Part shown: positions 34,129-43,238 of the stretch, one piece after another
Layout of the letters: the number at the start of each line of letters is the position of its first letter
Numbering within the stretch: position 1 is the stretch's first letter
DNA from: Pseudomonas mediterranea CFBP 5447
GTDB taxonomy: Bacteria > Pseudomonadota > Gammaproteobacteria > Pseudomonadales > Pseudomonadaceae
DNA: 64,000 bases
Direction of reading: 5' to 3'
NCBI RefSeq assembly: GCF_000774145.1
Contig: NZ_KN322986.1
Span: 248,001-312,000, forward strand
Program-made: the position numbers and the translations under genes
Notes under the pieces: generated by a model
What the model was told of the DNA's origin: nothing
Database searches by the model: none
What the model saw: the letters and a program-made list of their open reading frames with translations, nothing else

Positions 34129-35078
34129 CCGGGCCAGCCTACAGCCGGACGCCTCACTACACATTGGGTGACTGGGAACACAAGGCCACCGTGCGCGTCG
34201 GCAAGGGCGACTATCGGTTGCCGGAGAACCTGGAGCAACAGCTCCGCAGTCGAGACTGGTTTCCGCCAGCCTTCATCCCCTATATCGAACATCCGTTGAT
34301 CCACGAAGCGGGCCGCTCCATTGCCCAGCGTCTTGCGGCCAACCACCTGGTGCATTTTCTCGACTACACCACGCTGCTCGAACACCGGGTCGTCAATCGC
34401 GCCGTGGAAACCATCGTCCATGGCGAACTGGCCTTGCCAATCCCCCAGCCGATGAAAACCGCGGCCCTGCAGCTCTATACAGACGAGGGCTACCACGCAC
34501 TTTTTTCCAATGACGTGGCCGAACAGGTCGCGGCCCTCTACGACATCAGCGACCGGCCTCCCTCCCGGCGCATCCAGCGCCTGCAGGGCCTGATCGATAC
34601 TGTCGCTCCCGGGGATCGGCCTCTGGGGTGGTTCCTGCTGGGGTTCGTCTCCGAGACGATCATCGCCAGGGAGTTGCTGGCCATTACCCGCGACACTTTA
34701 GTGTGCACCGTATACCGGATGCTCAGGAGCCATCTCGAGGACGAAGCACGCCACAGTCGCTACTTCAGCGAAGTGTTCCAGTACCTGTGGAGCGCGCTGG
34801 ATCCCACACAACGTAACCTTGCGGCGAGCATGCTGCTGCGGATCATCGGCCTCTACTTCGAACCGGACATGTCCTGGCTGATGCGCAGCCTGGCCAGCGT
34901 CGGTTTCAACGAGCGGTCGGCCCTCCAGATCACTGGCGACCTCCTGCAGCCAGGCGCCCATGGCCGACGAGTACGCTCGGGTGCCGTATCGACCTTCGCG
35001 GCCATGCGCAAGGCAGGGTTCTTCGACCACGAACACCACCGGAGGCTTTTCGCCCAGGCGGGGTTTATCGATGAATGA
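34125..35078 (+). CDS. AurF-like diiron oxygenase
   Basis: This 317-residue all-helical protein has two E-x-x-H motifs, Glu121-GY-His124 and Glu207-AR-His210. Further candidate ligands are Glu86 (35 before Glu121), Glu177 (30 before Glu207) and His203 (four before Glu207). In the p-aminobenzoate N-oxygenase AurF the ligands, from memory, are E101, E136, H139, E196, H223, E227 and H230, with spacings of 35, 3, 31, 4 and 3; the match is almost exact, including the extra histidine special to AurF-type sites. AurF enzymes use O2 to oxidise amines to hydroxylamines and nitro groups. An amine of the short peptide (N-terminus, Lys10, Lys21 or an Arg) or a product released from it is the inferred substrate. 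It overlaps both neighbours (4 and 8 bases). Confidence 0.85.
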   Translation: MTGPAYSRTPHYTLGDWEHKATVRVGKGDYRLPENLEQQLRSRDWFPPAFIPYIEHPLIHEAGRSIAQRLAANHLVHFLDYTTLLEHRVVNRAVETIVHGELALPIPQPMKTAALQLYTDEGYHALFSNDVAEQVAALYDISDRPPSRRIQRLQGLIDTVAPGDRPLGWFLLGFVSETIIARELLAITRDTLVCTVYRMLRSHLEDEARHSRYFSEVFQYLWSALDPTQRNLAASMLLRIIGLYFEPDMSWLMRSLASVGFNERSALQITGDLLQPGAHGRRVRSGAVSTFAAMRKAGFFDHEHHRRLFAQAGFIDE

Positions 35079-36273
35079 ACCCAAAAACCTTCCGGGCCGC
35101 AAACCTGCCACCGTCGGCCTATTGCTGACGATGACCCTACTCGGCGTGTTCCCGATCGACGTTGTGCTGCCCTCGTTCCCGGCACTGTCCGAACATTTCG
35201 GACGTTCCTCGTCCGACATCGCCCTGTCGGTCAGCCTGTTCGCGATAGGTATCGCCCTTTCGCAGCTGCTGGTCGGTCCGCTCTCCGACACCATGGGACG
35301 AAAGAACCTGCTGTTGATCGGGATCACCGTTTCAGCCGTCGGGGCCACGGGCTGCGTACTTACCGACAACTACGGAGCATTCCTGTTCTTCCGCGTCGTC
35401 CAGGCGCTGGGGTGCGGTTGTTTCGTGCTGTCCCAGGCATTGATCCAGGATCTGTTCACCGGTCTGGAGCAGCAGCGCCTGCGCATCTTCCTGGTCACCT
35501 GCGGTGGCATTTTCATTTCCGTTTCGCCCCTGGCCGGTACCGGACTGCAGCACTGGATGGGGTGGCGCGGCAGCTTCCTGGTGTTCATTGCCCTGGCAAT
35601 CGGTGTATTCGCAAGCGCCCGGGTTTTATTGAGCAACGCCACGGCGGGCAGCAACCCCAGGCGCCTGGACTTCATCGGCGCCTATCGCACGGTATGCAGC
35701 GACTTCAGCTTCATGGCCTACTGGCTAACCTCGGCGCTGGCCTTTTCCTGCCACTTTTCGTTCATCGTCATTTCGCCGCTGGTGTTCATCGACCAGCTAC
35801 AGCTCTCGCCCGAGGCTTTTTCCCTGGCACTACTGGGTTACGGACTGGCCTACATCGGCGGCGGCGCACTGGCGACGGTGCTGAGCAACCGGATCGACTC
35901 ACAGACTCAGATCGTCACCGGCCTGAGCCTGATCCTGCTGGCGGGCGTCCTGATGTTCGGGCTATCCAGCTATTTCGGATTGTCGGTCTCCACCGTCTTG
36001 CTGCCCATGATCGTCTGCACCGCCGGAACCACCATCGCCCGGGCGGCGGCCCATACACGGGCCATGAACCTGTTCCCTGAGCAAGCCGGTACGTCAGCTT
36101 CGGCCGGCAGCGTGCTGATCTTCATTGTCGGCGGGCTGACCAGTGCCGCGATCAGCCTCACCCCGCTTGATCTGCAAACCACGCTGGCGGCGTGCCTGGT
36201 GCTGCTCAGTCTCCTGGGATTGGCGCTCAATGGCCTGATCCGACACCGTCGCCAGGGGCTTTTGACCGGTTGA
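35071..36273 (+). CDS. MFS drug:H+ antiporter-type exporter (Bcr/CflA-like)
   Basis: This 400-residue inner-membrane transporter has 12 predicted helices and motif A GPLSDTMGRKNLLL between helices 2 and 3. The first helix has FPIDVVLPSFPAL, which is a Bcr/CflA (DHA1) feature. DHA1 proteins expel small hydrophobic or zwitterionic compounds. Being last in the operon with an eight-base overlap with the diiron gene, it most likely exports the product and may protect the producer. The size of its expected cargo argues for a small molecule rather than an intact 23-residue peptide. Confidence 0.88.
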   Translation: MNEPKNLPGRKPATVGLLLTMTLLGVFPIDVVLPSFPALSEHFGRSSSDIALSVSLFAIGIALSQLLVGPLSDTMGRKNLLLIGITVSAVGATGCVLTDNYGAFLFFRVVQALGCGCFVLSQALIQDLFTGLEQQRLRIFLVTCGGIFISVSPLAGTGLQHWMGWRGSFLVFIALAIGVFASARVLLSNATAGSNPRRLDFIGAYRTVCSDFSFMAYWLTSALAFSCHFSFIVISPLVFIDQLQLSPEAFSLALLGYGLAYIGGGALATVLSNRIDSQTQIVTGLSLILLAGVLMFGLSSYFGLSVSTVLLPMIVCTAGTTIARAAAHTRAMNLFPEQAGTSASAGSVLIFIVGGLTSAAISLTPLDLQTTLAACLVLLSLLGLALNGLIRHRRQGLLTG

Positions 36274-36532
36274 GCGCCGCCGGTCGTCATCCCGAGCGCG
36301 ACATTGGCATCCGAACAGCACTTTGCGTCATTTCATCCTGGCGCCAGCGGTGTAGAATCGCGACATTCATCGCCATTCATCCCCCGGCGGGTTTATGAGC
36401 TCATGCTGAGGCGCGCAGCGATCCTGCACAGTCATCGGCCACTTCCGGACACACGGCCAACCCCGAGTGCTCCAGACGTCATACAGAAGCTCACTTTCCC
36501 CTTGATATCTGATTAGCCGCCCGGAGTGCTCC

Positions 36533-38368
36533 ATGCCTGATTACCGCTCGAAAACATCCACCCACGGCCGCAACATGGCCGGCGCCCGCGCATTGTGGCG
36601 CGCCACGGGGATGAAGGATGACGACTTCAAGAAGCCGATCATCGCCGTTGCCAACTCCTTCACCCAGTTCGTACCCGGTCACGTACACCTCAAGGACCTG
36701 GGCCAACTGGTTGCCCGCGAGATCGAACGCGCCGGCGGTGTGGCCAAGGAATTCAACACCATTGCCGTGGACGACGGCATCGCCATGGGTCACGACGGCA
36801 TGCTTTATTCGCTGCCGAGCCGGGAGATCATCGCCGACTCCGTCGAATACATGGTCAACGCCCATTGCGCCGACGCCATCGTGTGCATTTCCAACTGCGA
36901 CAAGATCACCCCCGGCATGCTCATGGCGGCCCTGCGCCTCAACATCCCGGTGATCTTCGTGTCCGGCGGCCCGATGGAAGCCGGCAAGACCAAGCTCGCC
37001 AGCCACGGCCTGGACCTAGTGGATGCCATGGTCATCGCTGCCGACTCCAGCGCCTCCGACGAGAAGGTCGCCGAGTACGAACGCAGCGCTTGCCCGACCT
37101 GCGGTTCGTGCTCCGGCATGTTCACCGCCAACTCGATGAACTGCCTGACCGAAGCCCTGGGCCTGGCCCTGCCGGGCAACGGTTCGACCCTGGCCACCCA
37201 CAGCGATCGCGAACAGCTGTTCCTGCAGGCCGGCCGGACCATCGTCGAACTGTGCAAGCGCTACTACGGCGAGAACGACGAGTCGGTGTTGCCGCGCAAC
37301 ATCGCCAACTTCAAGGCGTTCGAAAACGCCATGACCCTGGACATCGCCATGGGCGGTTCCACCAATACCATCCTGCACCTGCTGGCCGCCGCCCAGGAAG
37401 CCGAGATCGATTTCGACCTGCGCGACATCGACCGCCTGTCCCGGAACGTGCCACAGCTGTGCAAGGTTGCGCCGAACATCCAGAAGTACCACATGGAAGA
37501 TGTGCACCGTGCCGGGGGGATCATCAGCATCCTCGGCTCCCTGGCCCGTGGCGGCCTGTTGCACACCGACCTGCCGACCGTGCACAGCAGGACCATGGCC
37601 GAAGCCATCGCCAAATGGGACATCACCCAGACCACCGACGAAGCCGTGCACCACTTCTTCAAGGCCGGCCCGGCGGGCATTCCGACGCAAACCGCGTTCA
37701 GCCAGTCGACGCGCTGGGAAACCCTGGACGACGACCGTGAAAATGGTTGCATCCGCAGCGTCGAGCACGCCTACTCCAAGGAGGGCGGCCTGGCCGTGCT
37801 CTACGGCAACATCGCCCTGGACGGCTGCGTGGTGAAAACCGCCGGCGTCGACGAGTCGATCCACGTGTTCGAAGGCAACGCCAAGATCTTCGAAAGCCAG
37901 GACAGCGCCGTGCGCGGGATCCTTGCCGACGAAGTGAAGGCCGGCGATATCGTGATCATCCGCTACGAAGGCCCGAAAGGTGGCCCGGGCATGCAGGAAA
38001 TGCTCTACCCAACCTCCTACCTCAAGTCCAAGGGCCTGGGCAAAGCCTGCGCCCTGCTGACCGACGGCCGTTTCTCCGGTGGCACCTCGGGCCTGTCCAT
38101 CGGCCACGCTTCGCCTGAAGCCGCCTCTGGCGGTGCCATCGGCCTGGTGCGCGACGGCGACAAAGTGCTGATCGACATTCCGAACCGCTCGATCAACCTG
38201 TTGATCAGCGACGAAGAACTGGCCGCGCGCCGCGTCGAACAGGACAAGAAAGGTTGGAAGCCGGCGGAAGTGCGTCCACGTAAAGTGACCACCGCCCTCA
38301 AGGCCTACGCGTTGCTCGCTACCAGCGCCGACAAGGGCGCGGTGCGTAACAAGGCGATGCTGGGTTAG
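36533..38368 (+). CDS. ilvD: Dihydroxy-acid dehydratase
   Basis: This 611-residue iron-sulfur dehydratase acts in the third step of valine and isoleucine synthesis. Cluster-ligand regions SNCDKITPG, CPTCGSCSGMF and the C-terminal GRFSGGTSGLSIGHASPEAA are visible. Length fits the long IlvD type. The ~260 bp before it have no evident leader peptide or terminator, so some read-through from the MFS gene is possible. Confidence 0.97.
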   Translation: MPDYRSKTSTHGRNMAGARALWRATGMKDDDFKKPIIAVANSFTQFVPGHVHLKDLGQLVAREIERAGGVAKEFNTIAVDDGIAMGHDGMLYSLPSREIIADSVEYMVNAHCADAIVCISNCDKITPGMLMAALRLNIPVIFVSGGPMEAGKTKLASHGLDLVDAMVIAADSSASDEKVAEYERSACPTCGSCSGMFTANSMNCLTEALGLALPGNGSTLATHSDREQLFLQAGRTIVELCKRYYGENDESVLPRNIANFKAFENAMTLDIAMGGSTNTILHLLAAAQEAEIDFDLRDIDRLSRNVPQLCKVAPNIQKYHMEDVHRAGGIISILGSLARGGLLHTDLPTVHSRTMAEAIAKWDITQTTDEAVHHFFKAGPAGIPTQTAFSQSTRWETLDDDRENGCIRSVEHAYSKEGGLAVLYGNIALDGCVVKTAGVDESIHVFEGNAKIFESQDSAVRGILADEVKAGDIVIIRYEGPKGGPGMQEMLYPTSYLKSKGLGKACALLTDGRFSGGTSGLSIGHASPEAASGGAIGLVRDGDKVLIDIPNRSINLLISDEELAARRVEQDKKGWKPAEVRPRKVTTALKAYALLATSADKGAVRNKAMLG

Positions 38369-38422
38369 GAGCAGCTATGAGCTGCAAGCTTCAAGCTGCA
38401 AGCGAAAGGCACACCTGCTCTC

Positions 38423-38464
38423 GCTTGTAGCTTGTAGCTTGTAGCTTGTAGCTTGTAGCTTGTA
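38423..38464. repeat. Heptamer tandem repeat (GCTTGTA)6
   Basis: Six exact copies of GCTTGTA follow a degenerate inverse copy (AGCTGCAAGCTTCAAGCTGC at ~38381). The unit is related to the sequence at the end of the DUF423 gene near 11.79 kb. It lies between convergent ilvD and pchP. Confidence 0.9.
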
Positions 38465-38473
38465 GCTCGCGAC

Positions 38474-39529
38474 TTACTGAATATCCTCAGGCTTGACGAT
38501 CACCCAATTCTTGTCCGCCGTAACCGGCAGCCCTTCCTTGGCCTGGGCGGCAGCATGCTTGGCCATCATGCCGTTGATCTGGGTCATGTACTTGTCCTTG
38601 CGGTTGACCCACAGGTGGATACCGCCCTTGGCCACGTCCACGTCGTGGAACAGCATGTAGCCGTCACTGCTCGGCGTATCGCCGCCCACCAGGACCGGTT
38701 TTTTCCACTCATCGATATAGGTCAGGATCGCTGCGTGCTTGCCGGCCATCCAGGTTGCCGGGGTCCACAGGTAAGGCGTGTATTCCAGGTCCAGGTTGGC
38801 CTTCTCGTCATACTTGCCGGCGGTGATCTGCTTGCGAGCGGTGGTCAGCTCGCCGGTCTTGCGATCCTTGAGCAGCGTGGTCACGCCGATGACGTTCTGC
38901 GGCTTGAGGTTGTAGCCGTACTTCGGATCGGCGGCGACCATGCGCACCAACTCTTCCGACGCCGCGGTCATGACATAGACCTCGATGCCGTTTTCCATCA
39001 GCTTGTTGTACAGCTCGGCCTGGCCGGTGAAGACTTTCGGTGGGTTGACGTTGTAGTTCACCACCTTGTCGCCGTCGTAATACGTGGTCGGTACAGGCTT
39101 GCCGGACGCCATCAGCTCGTCGACGTAGCCCTTGAGTTCCTTGAGCGTGAAGCCGGAGAACACCTGGGCCACCCATGGGTAGCAGACCATGTCGTCCACT
39201 TCGCAGAGGCGGTAGTAGTAACTGAACAGGCTTTCCTTGTGATCGGCCGTGTCCTTGAATGGAATCAGCTTCAGGGAGGGATCCAGGGTTTCCCGGGTGA
39301 TGAGGCCCTTGTTCTCCATGAACGGCAACAACGACTCTTCCAGGTCGTAGCGGTAACTGGTGTTGTCCATGTCGAACACCGCGAAGTTACCTTTGTTGGC
39401 GTTGGCCGCGATCATCGCATCCAGTGCCTTGGCCTGTTCCGCCGGCCAGTGCTTGAGTTCGGTGGCAAGTGCCTGGCCGGCGAGACCAAGGCTCAGGGCG
39501 ACAGCGAGAAAACGAGGTACGAGCTTCAT
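38474..39529 (-). CDS. pchP: Phosphorylcholine phosphatase
   Basis: This 351-residue periplasmic HAD-superfamily enzyme has a signal peptide (MKLVPRFLAVALSLGLAGQA) and motif I FDMDNTSYRYD (DxDxT). Motif II lies in VYVMTAASEE and motif IV in VLVGGDTPSSDGYML. It hydrolyses phosphorylcholine, feeding choline catabolism and osmoprotection in pseudomonads. The start at 39529 has GGGAGA eight bases upstream; an ATG two codons earlier is possible. It is divergent from the symporter gene. Confidence 0.9.
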   Translation of the reverse strand: MKLVPRFLAVALSLGLAGQALATELKHWPAEQAKALDAMIAANANKGNFAVFDMDNTSYRYDLEESLLPFMENKGLITRETLDPSLKLIPFKDTADHKESLFSYYYRLCEVDDMVCYPWVAQVFSGFTLKELKGYVDELMASGKPVPTTYYDGDKVVNYNVNPPKVFTGQAELYNKLMENGIEVYVMTAASEELVRMVAADPKYGYNLKPQNVIGVTTLLKDRKTGELTTARKQITAGKYDEKANLDLEYTPYLWTPATWMAGKHAAILTYIDEWKKPVLVGGDTPSSDGYMLFHDVDVAKGGIHLWVNRKDKYMTQINGMMAKHAAAQAKEGLPVTADKNWVIVKPEDIQ

Positions 39530-39771
39530 CGGCATTTCTCCCAGGTTCAAAGAATTCGACGCTAACAAATGCGCGTGACAGTCCTCGCCTGTCCGCGACT
39601 GCTTGCATCTCGAAAACGCCAGCGACGTACCTGCAAACGCCAAGTCCTTATTCCATAAACGACATTCAACATGCCTTTTTAGTATTAATTCATTATTTTT
39701 CAGGCTGTTAGGCTTTCCTGCTCGCAGTCGCGGCTTCAGGCGACTGGCAAGTCGTAACGGAGCTTTTTTTG

Positions 39772-41163
39772 ATGAATCTGCCGCTGATCCTCAATCTGCT
39801 GGTATTCCTCGCCTTGCTGTTCGGCCTGGCGCAAACCCGTCATCGCAACTGGAGCTTGGCGAAAAAAGTCCTGCTGGCGCTGGTGCTGGGCGTGGCATTC
39901 GGGATTGCCCTGCACACGGTCCATGGCGCCGGCAGTCCGGTGCTCAAAGCCTCCATCGGCTGGTTCGACCTGGTGGGCAACGGCTATGTGCAGTTGCTGC
40001 AAATGATCGTGATCCCGCTGGTCTTCGCCTCGATTCTCAGCGCCGTGGCCCGGCTGCATAACGCCTCGTCCCTGGGCAGGATCAGCTTCCTGACCATCGG
40101 CACACTGCTGTTCACCACGGCCATTGCGGCGCTGATCGGTATCGGCTTGACCAACCTGTTCGGCCTCACTGCCGAAGGGCTTGTGGCCGGCACCCAGGAG
40201 CTGGCGCGGCTGCAAGTGATCCAGAGCGATTACGCTGGCAAGGTCGCCGACCTGAACATTCCGCAATTGCTGCTCTCGTTCATTCCGCAGAATCCCTTCG
40301 CCGACCTGGCCCGGGCCAAGCCGACCTCGATCATCAGCGTTGTGATCTTCGCGGCCTTTCTGGGTGTCGCGGCGCTGCAACTGCTCAAGGATGACGTCGA
40401 GAGAGGTCAGAAAGTGATCGATGCCATCGACACCCTGCAAAGCTGGATCACGCGCCTGGTACGCCTGGTGATGAAGCTGACCCCGTATGGTGTATTGGCG
40501 TTGATGACCAAGGTGGTGGCCGGCTCCAACCTGCAGGACATCATCAAGCTGGGCAGTTTCGTGGTGGTTTCGTACCTGGGACTGGGCCTGATGTTCGTGG
40601 TCCACGGCCTGCTGGTGTCCGCCGCCGGGATCAACCCACTGCGCTTCTTCCGCAAGATCTGGCCGGTGCTGACCTTTGCCTTCACCAGCCGCTCCAGCGC
40701 CGCGACCATCCCCCTGAGCATCGAAGCCCAGACCCGGCGCCTTGGCATTCCGCGTTCCATTGCCAGTTTCAGTGCCTCGTTCGGCGCCACCATCGGCCAG
40801 AACGGTTGCGCCGGCCTTTACCCCGCCATGCTCGCTGTGATGGTTGCGCCAACGGTGGGCATCAACCCGTTGGATCCGGTGTGGATCGCCACCCTGGTTG
40901 CCATCGTGACCTTGAGCTCGGCCGGAGTGGCCGGCGTCGGTGGTGGTGCGACGTTCGCCGCGTTGATCGTGCTGCCGGCCATGGGTTTGCCGGTTTCACT
41001 GGTGGCGTTGCTGATTTCCGTCGAGCCGCTGATCGACATGGGGCGGACGGCATTGAACGTCAGCGGCTCGATCACCGCCGGGGCGATTACCAGCCAGGTG
41101 ATGCAGCAAACCGACAAGGCCTTGCTGGGCGCGGAGGAGCAAGGGGAGTTGGTGCACGCCTGA
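39772..41163 (+). CDS. Sodium:dicarboxylate (SDF) family symporter, cystine-transporter-like
   Basis: This 463-residue transporter of the GltP/DctA fold has about eight membrane helices, the serine-rich re-entrant loop FTSRSSAATIPLS (~305-317) and the second hairpin region GVGGGATFAALIVLPAMGLP. The N-terminal type (LNLLVFLALLFGLAQTRHRN) resembles TcyP/YdjN L-cystine symporters more than C4-dicarboxylate carriers, but the substrate cannot be read safely. The ATG at 39772 is used with GGAG nine bases upstream. Confidence 0.87.
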   Translation: MNLPLILNLLVFLALLFGLAQTRHRNWSLAKKVLLALVLGVAFGIALHTVHGAGSPVLKASIGWFDLVGNGYVQLLQMIVIPLVFASILSAVARLHNASSLGRISFLTIGTLLFTTAIAALIGIGLTNLFGLTAEGLVAGTQELARLQVIQSDYAGKVADLNIPQLLLSFIPQNPFADLARAKPTSIISVVIFAAFLGVAALQLLKDDVERGQKVIDAIDTLQSWITRLVRLVMKLTPYGVLALMTKVVAGSNLQDIIKLGSFVVVSYLGLGLMFVVHGLLVSAAGINPLRFFRKIWPVLTFAFTSRSSAATIPLSIEAQTRRLGIPRSIASFSASFGATIGQNGCAGLYPAMLAVMVAPTVGINPLDPVWIATLVAIVTLSSAGVAGVGGGATFAALIVLPAMGLPVSLVALLISVEPLIDMGRTALNVSGSITAGAITSQVMQQTDKALLGAEEQGELVHA

Positions 41164-41184
41164 CACCGGCGCCTGGAAGATTGC

Positions 41185-41258
41185 ATCGCGAGCAGGCTCG
41201 CTCCCACAGGAATAGCCGACCAACACAGATCCATTGTGGGAGCGAGCCTGCTCGCGAT
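41185..41258. repeat. REP inverted pair
   Basis: ATCGCGAGCAGGCTCGCTCC and its inverse lie ~26 bp apart between the convergent symporter gene and folA; the right copy ends five bases before the folA stop. Confidence 0.9.
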
Positions 41259-41262
41259 GCTT

Positions 41263-41775
41263 CTAGCGCTTCTCCCAAATCTCAAAGCTGTACGCCGGCT
41301 TATCCCCTTCCGCCGGGTTCGGCTGGTTCGAAACCAGTTCCCACCGGCTCGAATCAAACTCCGGAAACCATGCATCGCCTTCCGGGCTCAGTGCCACGCG
41401 GGTCAGGTACAGCCGATCCGCCTGCTCCAGGGCCTGGGCATACAGCTGGGCACCGCCGATCAGCATCAGCTCATCGACCCCCTGCTCCAGCGCCCACGCC
41501 TCGGCCCGCTCCACCGCGGCCTCCAGCGAGGAAAAGACTTCAGCGCCTTCGAGCACCAGCCCCGGCTGACGACTGACCACGATGTTCAAACGCCCCGGCA
41601 GCGGCCTACCGAGTGAGTCCCAGGTCTTGCGACCCATGATGATCGGCTTGCCCAGGGTGGTGGCCTTGAAATACTTGAAATCCCCCGGCAAGTGCCAGGG
41701 CATGCTGTTATCGACGCCGATCACACGGTTTTCACCGAGGGCTGCGATCAGGCTTAAGGGGAGAGTTTTTTTCAT
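41263..41775 (-). CDS. folA: Dihydrofolate reductase
   Basis: This 170-residue enzyme reduces dihydrofolate with NADPH. Seen: LIAALGENRVIGVDNSMPWHLPGD (N-terminal active region), IIMGRKTWDSLGRPLPGR (NADPH) and ELMLIGGAQLYAQAL. The conserved acidic residue of the active site is in the LPGDFKYF helix. The start at 41775 is the family start; the open frame extends upstream into the divergent DUF2868 gene. Confidence 0.96.
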   Translation of the reverse strand: MKKTLPLSLIAALGENRVIGVDNSMPWHLPGDFKYFKATTLGKPIIMGRKTWDSLGRPLPGRLNIVVSRQPGLVLEGAEVFSSLEAAVERAEAWALEQGVDELMLIGGAQLYAQALEQADRLYLTRVALSPEGDAWFPEFDSSRWELVSNQPNPAEGDKPAYSFEIWEKR

Positions 41776-41858
41776 GGCGCCGAGGATAGCAGAGGCTCGG
41801 CGTACCCTGACAGGCGCCCAGCGGTTATCCTCAACGCTCATTTGCAACGGAAGCGCAC

Positions 41859-43238
41859 GTGACTGTTCCCCTGACTGAACTGCAGAACCTCTGGCTGACC
41901 GAGACGGTACGCCTGCGAGAAGAACACGCAGGTCCACTCGAGGACCAGGAAGCCAATCGCCAGGCCCGCGCGGCGGGTGGCGATCTCGCGACCCGCATTC
42001 ACCATCGCGCCCGTCGGCTGGCCGAGCGCGACGGCCTCGTCGAAGCCCTGCGCCATTGGCTGCAAGGGGCACGCCTGGCGTTGATCGTACTGGCCGTCTT
42101 CGCCATCTTCAGCGGTGCCGGCCTGGGGTTTGCCGCGCTCGGCGATGGTCGAACGCCCATCAACGTATTCTGGGCGCTCGGCAGCTTGTTGGGGCTGAAC
42201 CTGATCCTGCTCATCGGCTGGACCCTGGGCCTGATATTCGCCGGGGAACAAGGCGCGACGCTGGGACGCCTGTGGCTGTGGCTCAGCGAAAAACTCGCCC
42301 GCGATGCCAAGGCCGCCCAACTGGCGCCGGCCTTGCTGCTCTTGCTGCAACGACACAAGCTCAATCGCTGGGCCCTCGGCATGCTGGTCAACGGCCTGTG
42401 GCTGCTGGCGATGCTCAGTGCGCTGGTCATCGTACTGCTGCTGATGGCGACCCGACGCTATGGCTTTGTCTGGGAAACCACCATTCTCGGCGGCGAAACC
42501 TTCGTCACCCTGACCCGCACCCTGGGCGCGTTGCCGGCGCTGTTGGGGTTCAGTGTTCCTACCGTCGAGATGATCCGCGCCAGCGGTGATGGCGCTCTGA
42601 GCATCGAAAGCGCCCGTCAGGCCTGGGCTGCATGGCTGGTGGGCGTGGTGCTGGTGTATGGCGTACTGCCGCGCCTGGGCCTGGCGCTGCTGTGCCTGTG
42701 GCGTTGGCGGCGCGGCCGCGCCAGCCTGCGCCTGGATTTGAACCTGCCGGGCTACGCGCAACTGCGCGAACACCTGATGCCCAGCAGTGAACGGCTGGGG
42801 GTCAACGACGCCGCGCCTGGGCAATTGCATCAGATCGAGCGGCCGGCTGGCACGATGGACAGCGCAGGGGCGCTGCTGGTGGCCATCGAGCTGGACGAAC
42901 GGCCCTGGCCGCCGAAGCTGCCGGATTCAGTGAAAAGCGCCGGCGTCCTCGACAGCCGCGAGTCACGTCACAAGCTCCTCGAGCAGCTGTCGCGCTTTCC
43001 TCCGGCGCGCCTGGCGATTGCCTGCGATCCACGACGCTCACCGGACCGCGGCAGCCTGGCATTGATCGCCGAACTGGCCCGCAGCGCCAGTGCTACCCGC
43101 GTCTGGCTGTTGCAGGCGCCCCCCGGCGAGGCCCTGGATGCCGAGCGTCTGGGCGACTGGCACAACGCATTGCAACAGTTGCAGCTGCCGTTCGCCGACT
43201 GTGCGCCCTTGAACTGGCTGGAGAGCGGCCATGACTGA
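41859..43238 (+). CDS. DUF2868 membrane protein
   Basis: This 459-residue protein has a GTG start preceded by CGGAAG. It has about five hydrophobic helices: ~69-90, ~103-125, ~165-195, ~215-235 and ~265-285. A soluble C-terminal domain (~310-459) ends with VWLLQAPPGE. It is paired with a DUF3482 GTPase with an eight-base overlap. The function of the pair is unknown. Confidence 0.85.
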   Translation: MTVPLTELQNLWLTETVRLREEHAGPLEDQEANRQARAAGGDLATRIHHRARRLAERDGLVEALRHWLQGARLALIVLAVFAIFSGAGLGFAALGDGRTPINVFWALGSLLGLNLILLIGWTLGLIFAGEQGATLGRLWLWLSEKLARDAKAAQLAPALLLLLQRHKLNRWALGMLVNGLWLLAMLSALVIVLLLMATRRYGFVWETTILGGETFVTLTRTLGALPALLGFSVPTVEMIRASGDGALSIESARQAWAAWLVGVVLVYGVLPRLGLALLCLWRWRRGRASLRLDLNLPGYAQLREHLMPSSERLGVNDAAPGQLHQIERPAGTMDSAGALLVAIELDERPWPPKLPDSVKSAGVLDSRESRHKLLEQLSRFPPARLAIACDPRRSPDRGSLALIAELARSASATRVWLLQAPPGEALDAERLGDWHNALQQLQLPFADCAPLNWLESGHD

